Below, in pieces: positions 31,180 through 42,265 of a stretch of DNA of 64,000 bases. The notes below the pieces were generated by a model. The model worked only from the letters and a program-made list of their open reading frames with translations. It did no database searches and had not been told where the DNA came from. Source of the DNA: Ziziphus jujuba (Eukaryota > Streptophyta > Magnoliopsida > Rosales > Rhamnaceae); NCBI RefSeq assembly GCF_031755915.1, contig NC_083381.1, forward strand, positions 5,530,501 to 5,594,500. Direction: 5' to 3'. Made by a program: the position numbers and the translations under genes. Numbering within the stretch: the stretch's first letter is position 1; each line of letters opens with the position of its first letter.

Positions 31180-32308
31180 TGATACGAATCCTCCCGAACC
31201 CGCTCAACTTACAACCACTTAGGGTGCTGACCCGATACGGATGAAGACCAGGCCGATCACTAGTGCTCAAACTAAGAAGTTTAAGGGCAATCTTGCTGCC
31301 TTTATCCAGGGAGTAATTCATATTCAAAAGGGTTTGTCCATACTCGAAGATCCCAGACCTATATTGAGCATATAAGTGGTGGAAGCCTGTACGGACCCAG
31401 ATTGAGGTTTTGGTGCAATTATGGAAGCCGGGAAGCATGAAATGGTTCCAAGGTTTCATTGATTCAATAAATATGTCTAAGAGGACATGGAATCAAGTCA
31501 AATCAGCCTCAAAGTCATCAAAAAAGGAGTTGTACGGACAGTTAGTAAATTTGGCTTGTTTTCGCTGTATTTTGTGCTGGCTTTACTGTATTATGCTGAG
31601 TTGGCTTTTTCTCTTTGTTCCAAGCAAGGGCAACATGTGGGACTCCATGATTAGCTTATTTGGCATCCTACAAAGCATATTGAAGCTCATTTGGAGCTCA
31701 AATTGGTCAAAAAATGTCAAAGTCAACTTAGTCAAAAAGCTAGTATTTTAGTTTTCTAATTTGATTCTACTTTTTGTTTTAGGAAATTATCATTACTTTT
31801 TGGTTTTTATTTATATATTTGCTGGAAAAATAAGTTTACGAAAGTTATTGTTTTATTATTTTCATTGTAGATTAATTAATTCCTAATTCATAATAAAGGA
31901 ATTAATTAATCCAAATTAGATTAGGAAAGAAGTGAGAATTTTGGCTACCATAGGAAACCACTTTGTATGGCCGGTTTTCCCTTTGTTTTTAGGGTTTATT
32001 TCATGACTTTGTAGCCTATTTAAAAGCTTATTTTTCAATAAGAATTAAGCTTGAATTTTATACAGGAAATTATTTATGGGATTGAATTCTCTTTGTTCTT
32101 TTGAACACCTAAAACACCATTAGAGAGTGAGTGTTTTAGTTTAACTTATCAACAGGACTTCCATCACCTATTGTAGTGTCTTCCTTATATACCAAGGTTT
32201 CAAATCATAGGTTGGTTAGGGATTAAGGTGACCATTAGAGCTTGAACATAATTAAATCCGGGCTAATATAATACGGGTTTAGGAGCAGGTTGTCTTAGGT
32301 TCGTATCA
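31180..32308 (+). repeat. 5' LTR of the family B composite
   Basis: TGATACGAATCC to GGTTCGTATCA, 1,129 bp, followed by the PBS TGGTATCAGAGCC at 32311-32323 (initiator tRNA-Met type). The first 250 bases are the decayed pol tail. Confidence 0.85.
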
Positions 32309-33458
32309 TTTGGTATCAGAGCCGAATTTTGTTCAAGTTTGATCTATCTTTATTTGCTTTATTTATTTTGTGTGTTAATCTGCAATTTTAGCATTCGGTT
32401 AAGGTTGCTTCTATCATCATACATGTTCTGCATATTTAAATAATAAAAATAATTCATTCCTAGTTGAATTAGGATTTCCTTGCCTTACCGTATTTTTGTT
32501 TCCTAGTTTGTTGGTTGTCTTTTATCATTGTTCTTGTTAATTTGGTTTTTGTTGATTTTACTTTGCTGTTTTAGTCTTCAATATTTGCATTAATATTTTC
32601 AAAAAAAAAAAAAAAATCGAACAAATATTCAAAAAAAAAAAAAAAAACTGCGCTTTTGTTTTTGTTGGAGGCCACGGGTTTGGTGGATTTTTGGTGTGGA
32701 ATTGCAATTTTTTAGTGTTGATCTTTGCTACTACAATTGTTTTATGTTCTGTGAGTGAAAAAATAAAAAAAAAAAAAAGAAGAAGAAGAAAAGCCGAACA
32801 AAAAAAAAAAAAGAAAAGAAAACAAATTTTCGCTTTGTTGAATTTGATGTTTGCTGGAAATTTCTTTGAACTGCTGCATTGTTGGCTATTTGTTACATAT
32901 TTGGAGTTTCTAGAGAATTATTTTTGTTGCTGGATATTTGAATTTTGGGTGCTTAAATTATTTGGATTAAAATTAGTTAAAGGAATTGATACAAAACTTG
33001 AATTACAGGAACAACAACCAACACTATTCTTAATTTTTATTCGAATTGATTCTTATTCGTGTTTGAAATTCTATTTCCTAAATTTTATTCTTTAATCCTT
33101 AATCTCTTACGATCTGGTCCAGTTCTTAAAAATTCCAAAATTTTCTCATTGATTTGCTTTATTTTGCCTAGAAAAGCCGAAAACTAGGATTTGTTAATTC
33201 ATTCGGTATTGCTTACTTTTTGCTACTGTTTTGTTGATAAGTTTAATAAAAACATACTTGTGATCTAATTGCTGTTTAGTGGGTGTTTTAATTAGAACTT
33301 TGAGATAATTTATTAAGTGGAAAAAGGCAAGAGTGTGCGAGTTTAAAAGAGGGTAGAAGCCAAAACTAGTATGAAAACACAAGTGTCGAGACCTTGATAG
33401 AGCGAAACATGTGAGGGAGTGATATTTGGTGAGAATTTATTTTATTTTGCATACTAAC
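32309..33458 (+). other. Family B leader with PBS
   Basis: Noncoding, with poly-A runs at 32601, 32631 and 32768, and a GTGAGTGAAAA phrase shared by all family B leaders. Ends with the conserved ACATGTGAGGGAGTGA before the gag ATG. Confidence 0.75.
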
Positions 33459-33831
33459 ATGGCAGATTCAAGGGTGAGAAGAGGAGATCTACCTTTGAGA
33501 ATTAACGAAGAAGAGTCCGTAGGATTCCATGGGGTTTCCCGAGCTTCGGGGAGTGGTGAGCAAATGGACATGAGGCCTGTCTTGGAGCAACTACAACGGA
33601 TGAATACTCAATTTGACCATTTAAATCAAAGGATGGACAGGTGAGAAACATCCCAAGGAGTACCAAATATAAGGTTAGATGCTTATGGAGGTCGAGATCA
33701 AGGTCAAGGAGGCCGAAGGCGACCAAGAGAGGAATTTGGGGGAAGTAACTTTGGAGATGACTTGGATGAAGGGTTTGATGAAATTTTTGAACATCAAGAA
33801 AGGCCAATCTGCGGGACACAAGCAAGGAATG
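33459..33831 (+). pseudogene. Family B gag, copy 1 (truncated)
   Basis: ATG at 33459 after the leader phrase. It reads ADSRVRRGDLPLRINEEES, then QLQRMNTQFDHLNQRMDR, where a TGA interrupts, then a Gly/Arg-rich stretch and an acidic run (NFGDDLDEGFDE). Sequence switches to an LTR start at 33832, so the capsid domain is missing. The N-terminal helix with a paired coiled-coil look probably mediates Gag multimerisation (inferred from position). Confidence 0.8.
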
Positions 33832-34105
33832 TGATGTTATTCTGCCCAAGCCCACTCAACCGATAACCTGCTAGGGTGCTGACCCGACACAGATGAAGAC
33901 CAGGCCAATCACAATAGCTCAAATTAAGAGATTTAAGGACAACCTGGAAGCATTTATACAGGGGGTAATCAATTCTCAACATAGCTTGTCCATACTAGAA
34001 GATACAAAGCCTATTCTAGGCATCCAAGTGGTGGAAGCCGATATAGACCTGGGTAGCAATTTTGGTCCAAATATGGACACCGAGCAACATAAAATGGTTC
34101 CAACG
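33832..34105 (+). repeat. Family B LTR fragment between two gag copies
   Basis: Begins TGATGTTATTCTGCCC, as at other family B 3' LTR starts, runs through the pol-tail segment (TRPITIAQIKRF) and stops at ATGGTTCCAACG, where leader sequence (34106 on, TTTTTGGTGTGGAATTG) takes over. Confidence 0.85.
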
Positions 34106-34849
34106 TGGCCTTGGTCGTTTTTTGGTGTGGAATTGTAATTTTTAGTGTTGATCGTTGCTACTGCAGTTGTTTTATGATCTGTGAGTGAAAATAAAAAAAT
34201 TAAAAAAAAAAAGAAGAAGAACAAGCCAAATAAAATATATATATATATCGGTTTGTTGGAGTTTGATTTGTTTGTCGAAAATTTTTTGGAGCTGCTAGTT
34301 TGTTGATTATTTATTCAATATTTGAGTTGCTGGAGAATTATTTTTGCTTAAATTATTGGATTAAAATTAGACAAAGGAATTGATACAAAAGTAGAATTAC
34401 GAGAACAACAACCAACACTATTCTATATTTTTATTCGATTTGATTCTTGTTTGAGTTTGAAATTCTTTTTCCTAAATTTTATTCTTGAATTCTTAATCTC
34501 TTACCATCTGGTCCAGTTCTTAAAAATTCCAAAATTTTCTCATTGTTTTGCCTTATTTTGCCTAGAAAATCCGAAAACTAGGATTTGTTAATTCCTTCGG
34601 TATTGCTTTCTTTTTGCTACTGTTTTGTTGATAAGTTTAATTAAAACATACTTGTGATTTAATTGCTGTTTTAATTAGAATTTTGAGATAATTCAATGAG
34701 TGGAAAAAGGCAAGAGTGTGTGAGCTTAAAAGAGGGTAAAATGCCAAAACTAGTGCGAAAACATGAGTGTCGAGACTTTGATTGAGTGAAACACATGAGG
34801 GATTGAATTTGGTGAGATCCTATTTTATTTTTGTGATATTCATACTAAC
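34106..34849 (+). other. Second family B leader
   Basis: Copy of the leader at about 32690-33458 with indels, including a (TA)n run near 34229. No coding sequence. Ends with the ACACATGAGGGATTGA phrase. Confidence 0.75.
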
Positions 34850-35619
34850 ATAGCAAATTCAAGGGTGAGAAGCAGAGATCCACCTTTAAGAAATAATGAA
34901 GAGGAGTCCATAGGATTTAACAACGAATTCGAGCTACGAGGAGTGGTGAGCAAACGGACATGAGGGCTATAATAGAGCAACTGCAGCAGATGAATGCTCA
35001 ATTCAACCACATCAATCAAAGGATGGATAGAATAGAAACATCTCATGGAGGGACAAATTTGAGACAAGAATTCCATGGAGGTCGAGGAGGTTATGGGAGA
35101 CCAAGAAAGGAGTTAGAGGAGGAAAATTTTGGAGATGACTTTAAAGAAGGAATGGATGAAACACTTGTTGTCCAAGAGAGGCTAGGCCATGGGAGGCATA
35201 GGAGAGAGGATGTAGATGATAATCTTGGCAACATCAAGGTAAACATCCCACCATTCATCGGTAAAAGTGATCCGAAATCATATTTTGAATGGGAAGAGAG
35301 AATGGAGATGATTTTTGATTGTCATCATTATTCAGAGGCCAACAAGGTGGAGATGGCAGCAATGGAGTTTGGTCATTACCCACTGCAGTGGTGGACCAAT
35401 GAGCAAAACACCCGAAGGAGAGTTGGTGATGACTTGATTACTACATGGCAACAAATGAAAGGAGCCATGCGGAGGCGATTTGTACCATCACACTATCATA
35501 GGTTGCTGCATCAAAGACTTCAATCTTTATCTCAAGGACATGGATCCGTGGAGGATTATTACAAGGAGATGGAGATGCTTATGATGAGATCGAACTTGAA
35601 TGAAGATAGGGAAGCAACC
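34850..35619 (+). pseudogene. Family B gag, copy 2, N-terminal and capsid part
   Basis: The start codon is ATA at 34850 where relatives have ATG. After an early frameshift, 220 codons are open from 34960. Visible: QLQQMNAQFNHINQRMDRIE, RG-rich patch, acidic run, then the full retrotransposon gag (capsid-like) domain: FEWEERMEMIFDCHHY, QWWTNEQNTRRR, TTWQQMKGAMRRRFVPSHYH, QSLSQGHGSVEDYYKEMEML. The frame is cut at EDREAT by the A1 element and resumes with MARFLGGLN at 42266. Gag would form the particle that packages RNA; this is the best preserved family B capsid region. Confidence 0.88.
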
Positions 35620-36542
35620 TGATACGAACCTAGAGCGACCTGCCTCTAAACCTGTAACAAAGATTGAATTAGACCGTCTAATTACAAGTTATCAATGGAA
35701 AACCTCGACCCGTTACCTATATTTAAGTTAAGAACCGTGGTATGGTGAAGACGCCACAATAGGGTGCGGAATAACCTATTGATAAGTCAAATTTGAACTC
35801 CAGAAACAAAGCTTGAAAAAGTTCGATATAGTTCTTAGAGAACCAAGAGAATCACTCTCACTTTGAATCAAAATTGTAATCTCCCCTTTATTCATGACTT
35901 ATGTGCCTTTAAATAGGCAAAATAAATTACAAAGCTTTCCTAAATTTGCTAAAAGTAAAGGTGGAATAATAATGGACGAAAATTAGGTTTAGGAAACCTA
36001 ATTTTGATAGGTTTAGGAAACCTAATGTGATAAGGTTTAGGAAACCTAATTTGGTTAAGTTTAGGAAATCTAATTTAGCTCCTAGTTTCCTAATTTGAAT
36101 GGCCTTTAATTCTTTGACCAATTCAACTCTAATAAAATTAGGAAAGTAATTTAAAAACCTAATAAAAACTAAATTAGGAAAGTAAATAGGCAACATGCCA
36201 AAATCCAATCAAAACATAAATAAAAATTAATATTTTACTAATTATAGAATTTGGCCAAGCTTAGTTGGATGCCATGTCACACTATATGATGCCATATCAC
36301 CATGTTGTAGAAGTCCATGCGTTAAACTCTCTTTCACGTTGGCATCCAACATCCCAATCATATGGACCAATTTTAGCTCATCTTCACTAATGAACTTGCT
36401 TCCTTGGGTTGAAAACACCTATTAGATTAAACCATTTAGTGCCTCTTTCAATCTCTTTGCTTGTGCTCGGGTTATGGGTCTTGTAGACATTTGAAGTGGA
36501 TCTGGGCTCTATCTTGAAGGGCTCTTGGTCATGTCCTCATCA
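35620..36542 (-). repeat. 3' LTR of A1
   Basis: 923 bp; on the minus strand TGATGAGGACATGACC to GGTTCGTATCA. Preceded on the minus strand by the PPT AAGAGGAGGGGAA. Confidence 0.92.
35983..36076. repeat. Palindromic minisatellite in the A1 3' LTR (4 units)
   Basis: About 24-bp units of the form TTAGGTTTAGGAAACCTAAT. Each unit is nearly self-complementary (TTAGGTTT...AAACCTAA). Confidence 0.9.
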
Positions 36543-37676
36543 TTCCCCTCCTCTTGAAAAGGATTTGTCCTCAAATCGTCACCTGCACAAAAAGGAGATA
36601 AATCAGCGACATTAAAAGTAGCACTTACATTATACTCACCTGGAAGATCTGATTTGTAAGCATTGTCATTAAGTCTCTCCAATACTTGGAAGAGACCATC
36701 TCCACATGGCATGAGTTTAGACTTTTGTTGTGTCGAAAATCTTTCCTTTCTCAAATGCAACCAAACTCAATATCCAGGCTCAAAAACAACTTGTTGGCGC
36801 CCTTTGTTTGCTTGCTTCATGTATTGTTCTGTTCTCCTCTCAATGTTAGCTTTGGCCTTCTCATGTAGTTGCCTAACAAAATCAGTTTTCTTTTTCCCAT
36901 CTAAATTAGCATACTTACTCAAAGGTAAAGGTGTTAAATCCAATGGAGTTAAAGGATTAAAACCATATACAATTTCAAAAGGTGAAAATTTAGTGGCTGA
37001 ATATACAGATCTATTGTAAGCAAATTCAACATGAGGTAAACATTCTTCCCAAGTTTTGATATTCTTACTTATCAATGCATGCAACAAAGTAGACAAAGTT
37101 CTATTTACTACCTTTATTTGTTCATCAGTTTGTGTATGACAAGTAGTAGAAAACAACAATTTAATACCCAACTTAGCCCACAACGTTTTGCAAAAGTAAC
37201 TTAAGAATTTTGCATCTCTATCAGACACTAGTTTTAGGCATTCCATGCAATCTTACAATTTCTTTAAAGAACAAATCAGCAATATGAGATACATCATCGG
37301 TTTTATGACATGCAATAAAATGTGCCATTTTAGAAAACCTATCCATAACCACAAAAATCGAATCCCTACCTTTTCTTGTTCTAGGCAACCCTAAAACAAA
37401 GTCCATAGAAATATTTACCAAAGGGTGGTTAGGTATAGGAAGTGGCATGTACAACCCACGTCGTTGCAGCCGTGATTTAGATTGCTTACATTTAATACAT
37501 CTATCACAAATTCTTTCTACATCTCTTTTCATATGTGGCCAATAAAAATGCTCTTGTAGAACAGCTAAGGTTTTAGCTATTCCAAAGTGTCCCATTAATC
37601 CCCCAGCATGAGATTCTCTAATAAGTAAATCACGCAAAGAACAACTTGGCACACAATGTTTATTTTTCCTAAACAA
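36509..37676 (-). pseudogene. A1 integrase and C-terminal tail
   Basis: Starts at 37676 on the minus strand. The HHCC finger is intact ([13 protein letters not shown]... then CDRCIKCKQ). Core: [12 protein letters not shown] gives the first Asp and [11 protein letters not shown] the second. The third acidic residue should lie in the QTEVVNR-type motif, but here it reads [10 protein letters not shown], Lys for Glu, so the DDE triad is broken. A frameshift falls near 37225, a stop replaces a Trp codon in [13 protein letters not shown] (36765), and a stop follows SPSR at 36509. The tail carries [20 protein letters not shown] and [12 protein letters not shown] before entering the LTR. CRM-type C-terminus by inference. 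Confidence 0.9.
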
Positions 37677-37816
37677 GAATCCTTAAAATCTATAAAACTT
37701 TCCCTCAGTATGCCTTTCACAAAGCTTGTAAATTTCACGAAAGTCATGATTTAAAGCATATAATTCTTTAATTTGTTCAAAACCAAGTAATTTAGCATCC
37801 AAAGTAGAAAGTAATA

Positions 37817-39104
37817 TTACTTGCGAGATAATGCATCAGCTACAATATTTTCCTTACCTTGCTTGTAGCGAATAACATAGAGAAATGTTTCAATAAATTC
37901 CATCCACTTGCCATGGTGCCTACTAAGCTTTTCTTGTCCTTTTATGTGCTTCAACGACTCATGATCTGTGTGAATCACAAACTCTTTAGGCCATAAGTAG
38001 TGCTGCCATGTCTCCAATGCTCTAGCCAATGCATATAGCTCTTTATCATAAGTTGGGTAGTTTAAGGCGGTCGTACTTAGCTTTTCACTGAAATAAGCAA
38101 TTGGTTTTCCCTCCTGCATCAAAACCGCACCTATACCTATAGTACTAAAATCTTTAACAAACCTTCGATAGAAACTAGCCAAACCATGAAAGCTTCTAAC
38201 TTGGGTGATACTAGTTGGCGTGGGCCACTCTTGAATGGCTTTCACCTTCTCTTGATCAACTTTGATACCTGCAGCACTAATCACAACACCTAGAAACATA
38301 AGCCCAGAATTACAAAAGTCACACTTTTTAAGATTGGCATAAAGCCTTTCTTTTCTAAGAACATCTAAAACTAACCTAAGATGCCCTACATGCTCTTCTA
38401 AATTCCTACTATATATAAGGAGCATCAAAGTACACAACCACAAATTTTCCAATGTAAGCACGCAAAACATGATTCATAAGTCTCATAAAAGTACTAGGGT
38501 CATTAGTTAACCTAAATGGCATAACCAACCACTCATACAAACCATGCTTTGTTTTAAATGCTATTTTCCATTCATCACCTTCCTTCATACGAATTTGATG
38601 ATAACCACTCTTAAAGATCAATTTTTGAATACATGCACGCACCATACAATTCATCAAGCATATCATCTAACCTAGGAATAGGGTGACGATATTTAACAAT
38701 GATATTGTTAATAGCCCTACAATCTACACACATTCTCCATGTTCCATCTTTCTTAGTGACTAATAACATAGGTACAGCACATGGACTCATGCTCTATCTA
38801 ACATACCCTTTTTCAAACAATTCACTTACCTGCCTTTGAAGTTCCTTTGTCTCCTCTGGATTACTTCTATAAGCCGGTCTGTTTGGAATTGTTGATCCCG
38901 GAACAAAATCAATTTGATGTTTGATCCCTCGAATCGGTGGTAACCCACTTGGAATCTCCTCGGGAAAGACATAATCGACTGCTGCAAAAGAGAAACAATA
39001 GAACTAGGTAAAACAGATTCATCAGGGTTAGTTAAATGATTCATATATGCTTCTTTGTACATCATTACAATCATAGGCTTTCTACAACAAAAAAGCTTCT
39101 TCAT
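37817..39104 (-). pseudogene. A1 reverse transcriptase and RNase H
   Basis: Minus strand. RT from VFPRRF (frameshifted VFPEE) near 38970, then [47 protein letters not shown] and VVVYFDA. The YFDD active site is disrupted by a frameshift right after YFD at about 38410. The second frame (38470-37817) has [18 protein letters not shown], then [11 protein letters not shown] joined directly to [12 protein letters not shown]. This lacks the usual 70-80 residues between RT and RNase H, including the first RNase H Asp motif (ECDASG). Later RNase H motifs TDHESLKHI and [10 protein letters not shown] remain. Not active. Confidence 0.9.
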
Positions 39105-39180
39105 CTCAGTCTATTTTGCATAAAAACTCTCTTTTTTCTTTCCATTCTTTTTCTTTTCCTTTTCACTCACACTCTCATCC

Positions 39181-39663
39181 TCACCACTCTTTTTCTTCTC
39201 TTGGTGGTTGGATACAGTTTGATTGTTCAACTTCTCTCCGCCTTTGTAAAGCCAATTGATCATCAAAAACTTGTTTAGGAGTCATCGGCATAAGCACCAC
39301 TCGTTTACCCTTGAAATTGAAGACAACCTTATTAGTTTGATCATGATGATTAGTATCTCTATCAAATTGCCACGGACGTCCTAAAAGCAAGTGACCATCT
39401 TGCGTTGGTACCACATCACAAATAACCTCATCTTCATAATCACCAATAGAGAATGGAATCTTCATTTGCCTATTCACCTTCAACTCTCCACAATCATTAA
39501 GCCATTGTAGCTTATATGGTTCTGGATGCTTTATAGTGGGTAACCTTAGCTTTTCAACCATAGTAAGACTAGCAACATTAGTACAACTTCCTCCATCAAT
39601 AATCATACAACATACCTTATCCTTGACTTTGCACCTGGTATGAAAGATGTTCTCTCGTCGCAC
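39181..39663 (-). pseudogene. A1 retropepsin
   Basis: An open stretch of 160 codons on the minus strand with the retropepsin domain: NIFHTRCKVKDKVCCMIIDG, catalytic Asp in MIIDGGSCTNV (relatives DSG or DGG), QWLNDCGELKVNRQMKIPFS, VICDVVPTQDGHLLLGRPWQ. This domain looks structurally complete. It is cut from gag by a deletion: the zinc knuckle and acidic linker that precede it in family B are missing between 39664 and about 39720. It ends in a Lys/Glu-rich linker with stops before the RT. Confidence 0.88.
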
Positions 39664-39721
39664 TTTTAAAGATGTTGAGCAATACTAGGTCTTGTGGTAC
39701 CCCTCCTCTTGAGTTGTTGCT

Positions 39722-40501
39722 CTACTTTGATGGCCATGTGCAGCATCTCGACTCAATCTCCACATAATGTTGCACGTCCATTTGATTTGCTATTTTCCTA
39801 TTCAAACCAGCCAAGATTTCCATTTCCTTATAATAGTCCTCCACACTTCTATTTCCTTGAGACAAGCTTTGTAATTTCTGAAAAATGCTCCTATAGTAAT
39901 GACTAGGTACAAAACGCTTCCTCATCAAAGCCTTCATCTCCTCCCATGTATCTATAAGTCTTTGTCCTACTCACCTCCTAGAAATTGTCTCTTTGTCCCA
40001 CCATCCAATAGCATAGTCTGTGAATTCAACAGCTGCTAATTTCGCCTTTTTTGCCTTAGAGTAGTTCTGACAATCAAATACCATCTCAATCCTCTTCTCC
40101 CACTCGAGATATGCTTCTAGATCACTTTTACCTTGGAATGATGGTATTTTCATCTTAATTCCTCCATAGTCACTGCCTCTGTCAAACCTCTCTCTCCCAT
40201 GGAGTTGGTTGGTTCCCAAACCAATGTCTTCCTCTTCTTCCTCATAGTCATCTCCCACACATTCCCATTCTTCCCATCTTGGAGTCTTTCTTCCTCTACC
40301 ACATCCATGAACAAACCTTTGTGGAGGTTGTGGCTGCTGTGTTTGGATTGATGATTCCATCCTGTCCAACCTATCATGGATCTGCCCCATCTCCAACCAT
40401 AGTGGTCTTTGAAGTTCTTCCACCATGGCTTGAATGTATAACTTCGGATCAGCCACAGCTGGAGTTTCATCCATGCTTTCTTTGCTTTTGTCTTGTGACA
40501 T
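39722..40501 (-). pseudogene. A1 gag
   Basis: ATG at 40501 on the minus strand (SQDKSKESMDETP; a longer frame to 40543 lies in the leader). N-terminal helix QIHDRLDRMESSIQTQ, RG-rich patch, acidic run DDYEEEEEDIG, then the capsid domain (YLEWEKRIEMVFDCQNY, AIGWWDKET). A stop follows SRR at 39971. The rest continues in a new frame (MKALMRKRFVPSHYYRS, QGNRSVEDYYKEMEIL) and loses about 15 codons before AGLNRKIANQ. No CCHC knuckle remains. A2 at 59969-61027 holds a close relative that helps align it. Confidence 0.88.
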
Positions 40502-41320
40502 TATTTTTTTGCAAAATTTGTTAATAAAAAAGAAAGGCCTCACAACACTCCCTCACATGTCTCACTCAAATTCAAGGTCACTCGTGTTTGTACTCTAGTT
40601 ATAGTTCGGCTTTTACCCTCTATAATTCTCACCTCTCTTGCCTTTTACCACTCTAGTAATTCTATTTGGTTCTTTGTAAACTAATTTCAAACTAAAACAA
40701 GTAAAAATCCAAATGGACCTACCAAACAGTTATGAAAATAAGGCTACAAGACAAATAGAATGAAAAGTAGCAAGAAAAAGACAACGATGAAAGCTCAACA
40801 AGAAATTTAGCGAGAACAAAAGAAACTTGAATTGGAATGAGATTTGCAAAATGGAATTAGTGAATATTCAAGAAACCTTATCTTTGGTATTGATTTTGGC
40901 TTGTTTTTGGTGCTCCTCAAATCAGCTAAAAAAAAATTTTGCTACCTGGCTTCTCTTGAAATCTCAATAATTCAATGCCACAAACGACAAGAACAATATT
41001 TTTATTTATTTATTTTAATTATTTTATTTTATTTTTCACTCACACAACATAAAACAACTGTAGTAGCAAAGATCAACACCGAAAATCACAATTCCACACC
41101 AAAAATCCACCAAACAAGTGGACTCCAACAAAAACAAAAGTGTAGTTCTTTTTTTTTTTTTTTTTTTAAAGATGCAGAACGTGTATGATGATAGAAGCAA
41201 CCTCAACCTAATGCTAAGATTGCAGAATAAAAAAAAAAAAAAAAAACCAAGAAAACCATGAAACAAAAGAAAAGAAATAGATAGATCAAACCTATAATTA
41301 GAAACCAGTCTCTGATACCA
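40502..41320 (-). other. A1 leader with PBS
   Basis: Noncoding. On the minus strand the PBS TGGTATCAGAG (plus-strand 41307-41317) follows the LTR. Poly-purine and poly-pyrimidine runs (41150-41167, 41229-41246). Confidence 0.8.
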
Positions 41321-42260
41321 AATTATTGCGAACCTAGAGCGACCTGCCTCTAAATTCATAACAAAGATTTAATTAGACCGTCTAATTACAAGTTATCAAT
41401 GGAAGACCTCGAGCTGTTACCTATATTTACGGTAAGAAGGTATGGTGAAGACGCCACAATAAGGTGCGGAATAACATATTGATAAGTCAAATTTGAACTC
41501 CATAAACAAAGCTTGAAAAAGTTCGATATAGTTCTTAGAGAACCATGAGAATCACTCTCACTTTAAATCAAAATTGTAATCTCGCAATCATGACTTATGT
41601 GCCTTTAAATAGGCAAAATAAATTACAAAGCTTTCCTAAATTTGCTAAAAGTAAAGGTGGAATAATAATGGACGAAAATTAGGTTTAGGAAACCTAATGT
41701 GATTAGGTTTTGGAAACCTAATGTGGTTAGGTTTAGGAAACCTAATATGGTTAGGTTTAGGAAACCTAATATGGTTAGGTTTAGGAAACCTAATTTAGCT
41801 CCTAGTTTCCTAATTTGAATGGCCTTTCATTCTTTGACCAATTCAACTCTAATAAAATTAAGAAAGTAATTTAAAAACCTAATAAAAACTAAATTAGGAA
41901 AGTAAAAAGGCAACATGCCAAAATCCAATCAAAACATAAATAAAAATTAATATTTTCCTAATTATAGAATTTGGCCAAGCTTAGTTGGATGCCATGTCAC
42001 CATATGATGCCATATCACCATGTTGTAGAAGTCCATGCGTTAAACTCTCTTTCACGTTGGCATCCACCATCCCAATCATATGATCCAATTTTAGTTCATC
42101 TTCACTAATGAACTTACTTCCTTGGGTTGAAAACACCTCTTGGATTAAACTATTTAGTGCCTCTTTCAATCTCTTTGCTCGTGCTCGGGTTATGGGTCCT
42201 GTAGATATTTGAAGTGGATCTGGGCTCCATCTTGAAGGGCTCTTGGTCATGTCTTCATCA
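41321..42260 (-). repeat. 5' LTR of A1
   Basis: 940 bp; TGATGAAGACATGACC at the start on the minus strand. Its inner end is mutated (GTTCGCAATA against GTTCGTATCA). Longer than the 3' LTR mainly by one minisatellite unit. Confidence 0.9.
41678..41794. repeat. Palindromic minisatellite in the A1 5' LTR (5 units)
   Basis: Same TTAGGTTTAGGAAACCTAAT unit as at 35983, with five copies instead of four. Confidence 0.9.
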
Positions 42261-42265
42261 TAACC

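Larger units (their letters stand above)
35620..42260 (-). mobile_element. Family A gypsy element A1, near full length, minus strand
   Basis: LTRs 41321-42260 (5') and 35620-36542 (3'). Minus-strand order: LTR, PBS, leader, gag, protease, RT, RNase H, integrase, PPT, LTR. The target duplication is CAACC (35615-35619) against TAACC (42261-42265), one mismatch. It sits inside family B gag between EDREAT and MARFLGG. Several coding lesions make it inactive, but its order is the most complete in the window. Pol runs into the 3' LTR (MTKSPSR...GPITRARAKR type), as known for CRM elements. Confidence 0.93.

Noticed and set aside
41678..41794. CRISPR-like or telomeric repeat array
   Set aside because: Repeat units are contiguous without spacers, occur in LTR U3 regions of a plant element, and read GGTTTAGGAAACC rather than a TTTAGGG array.
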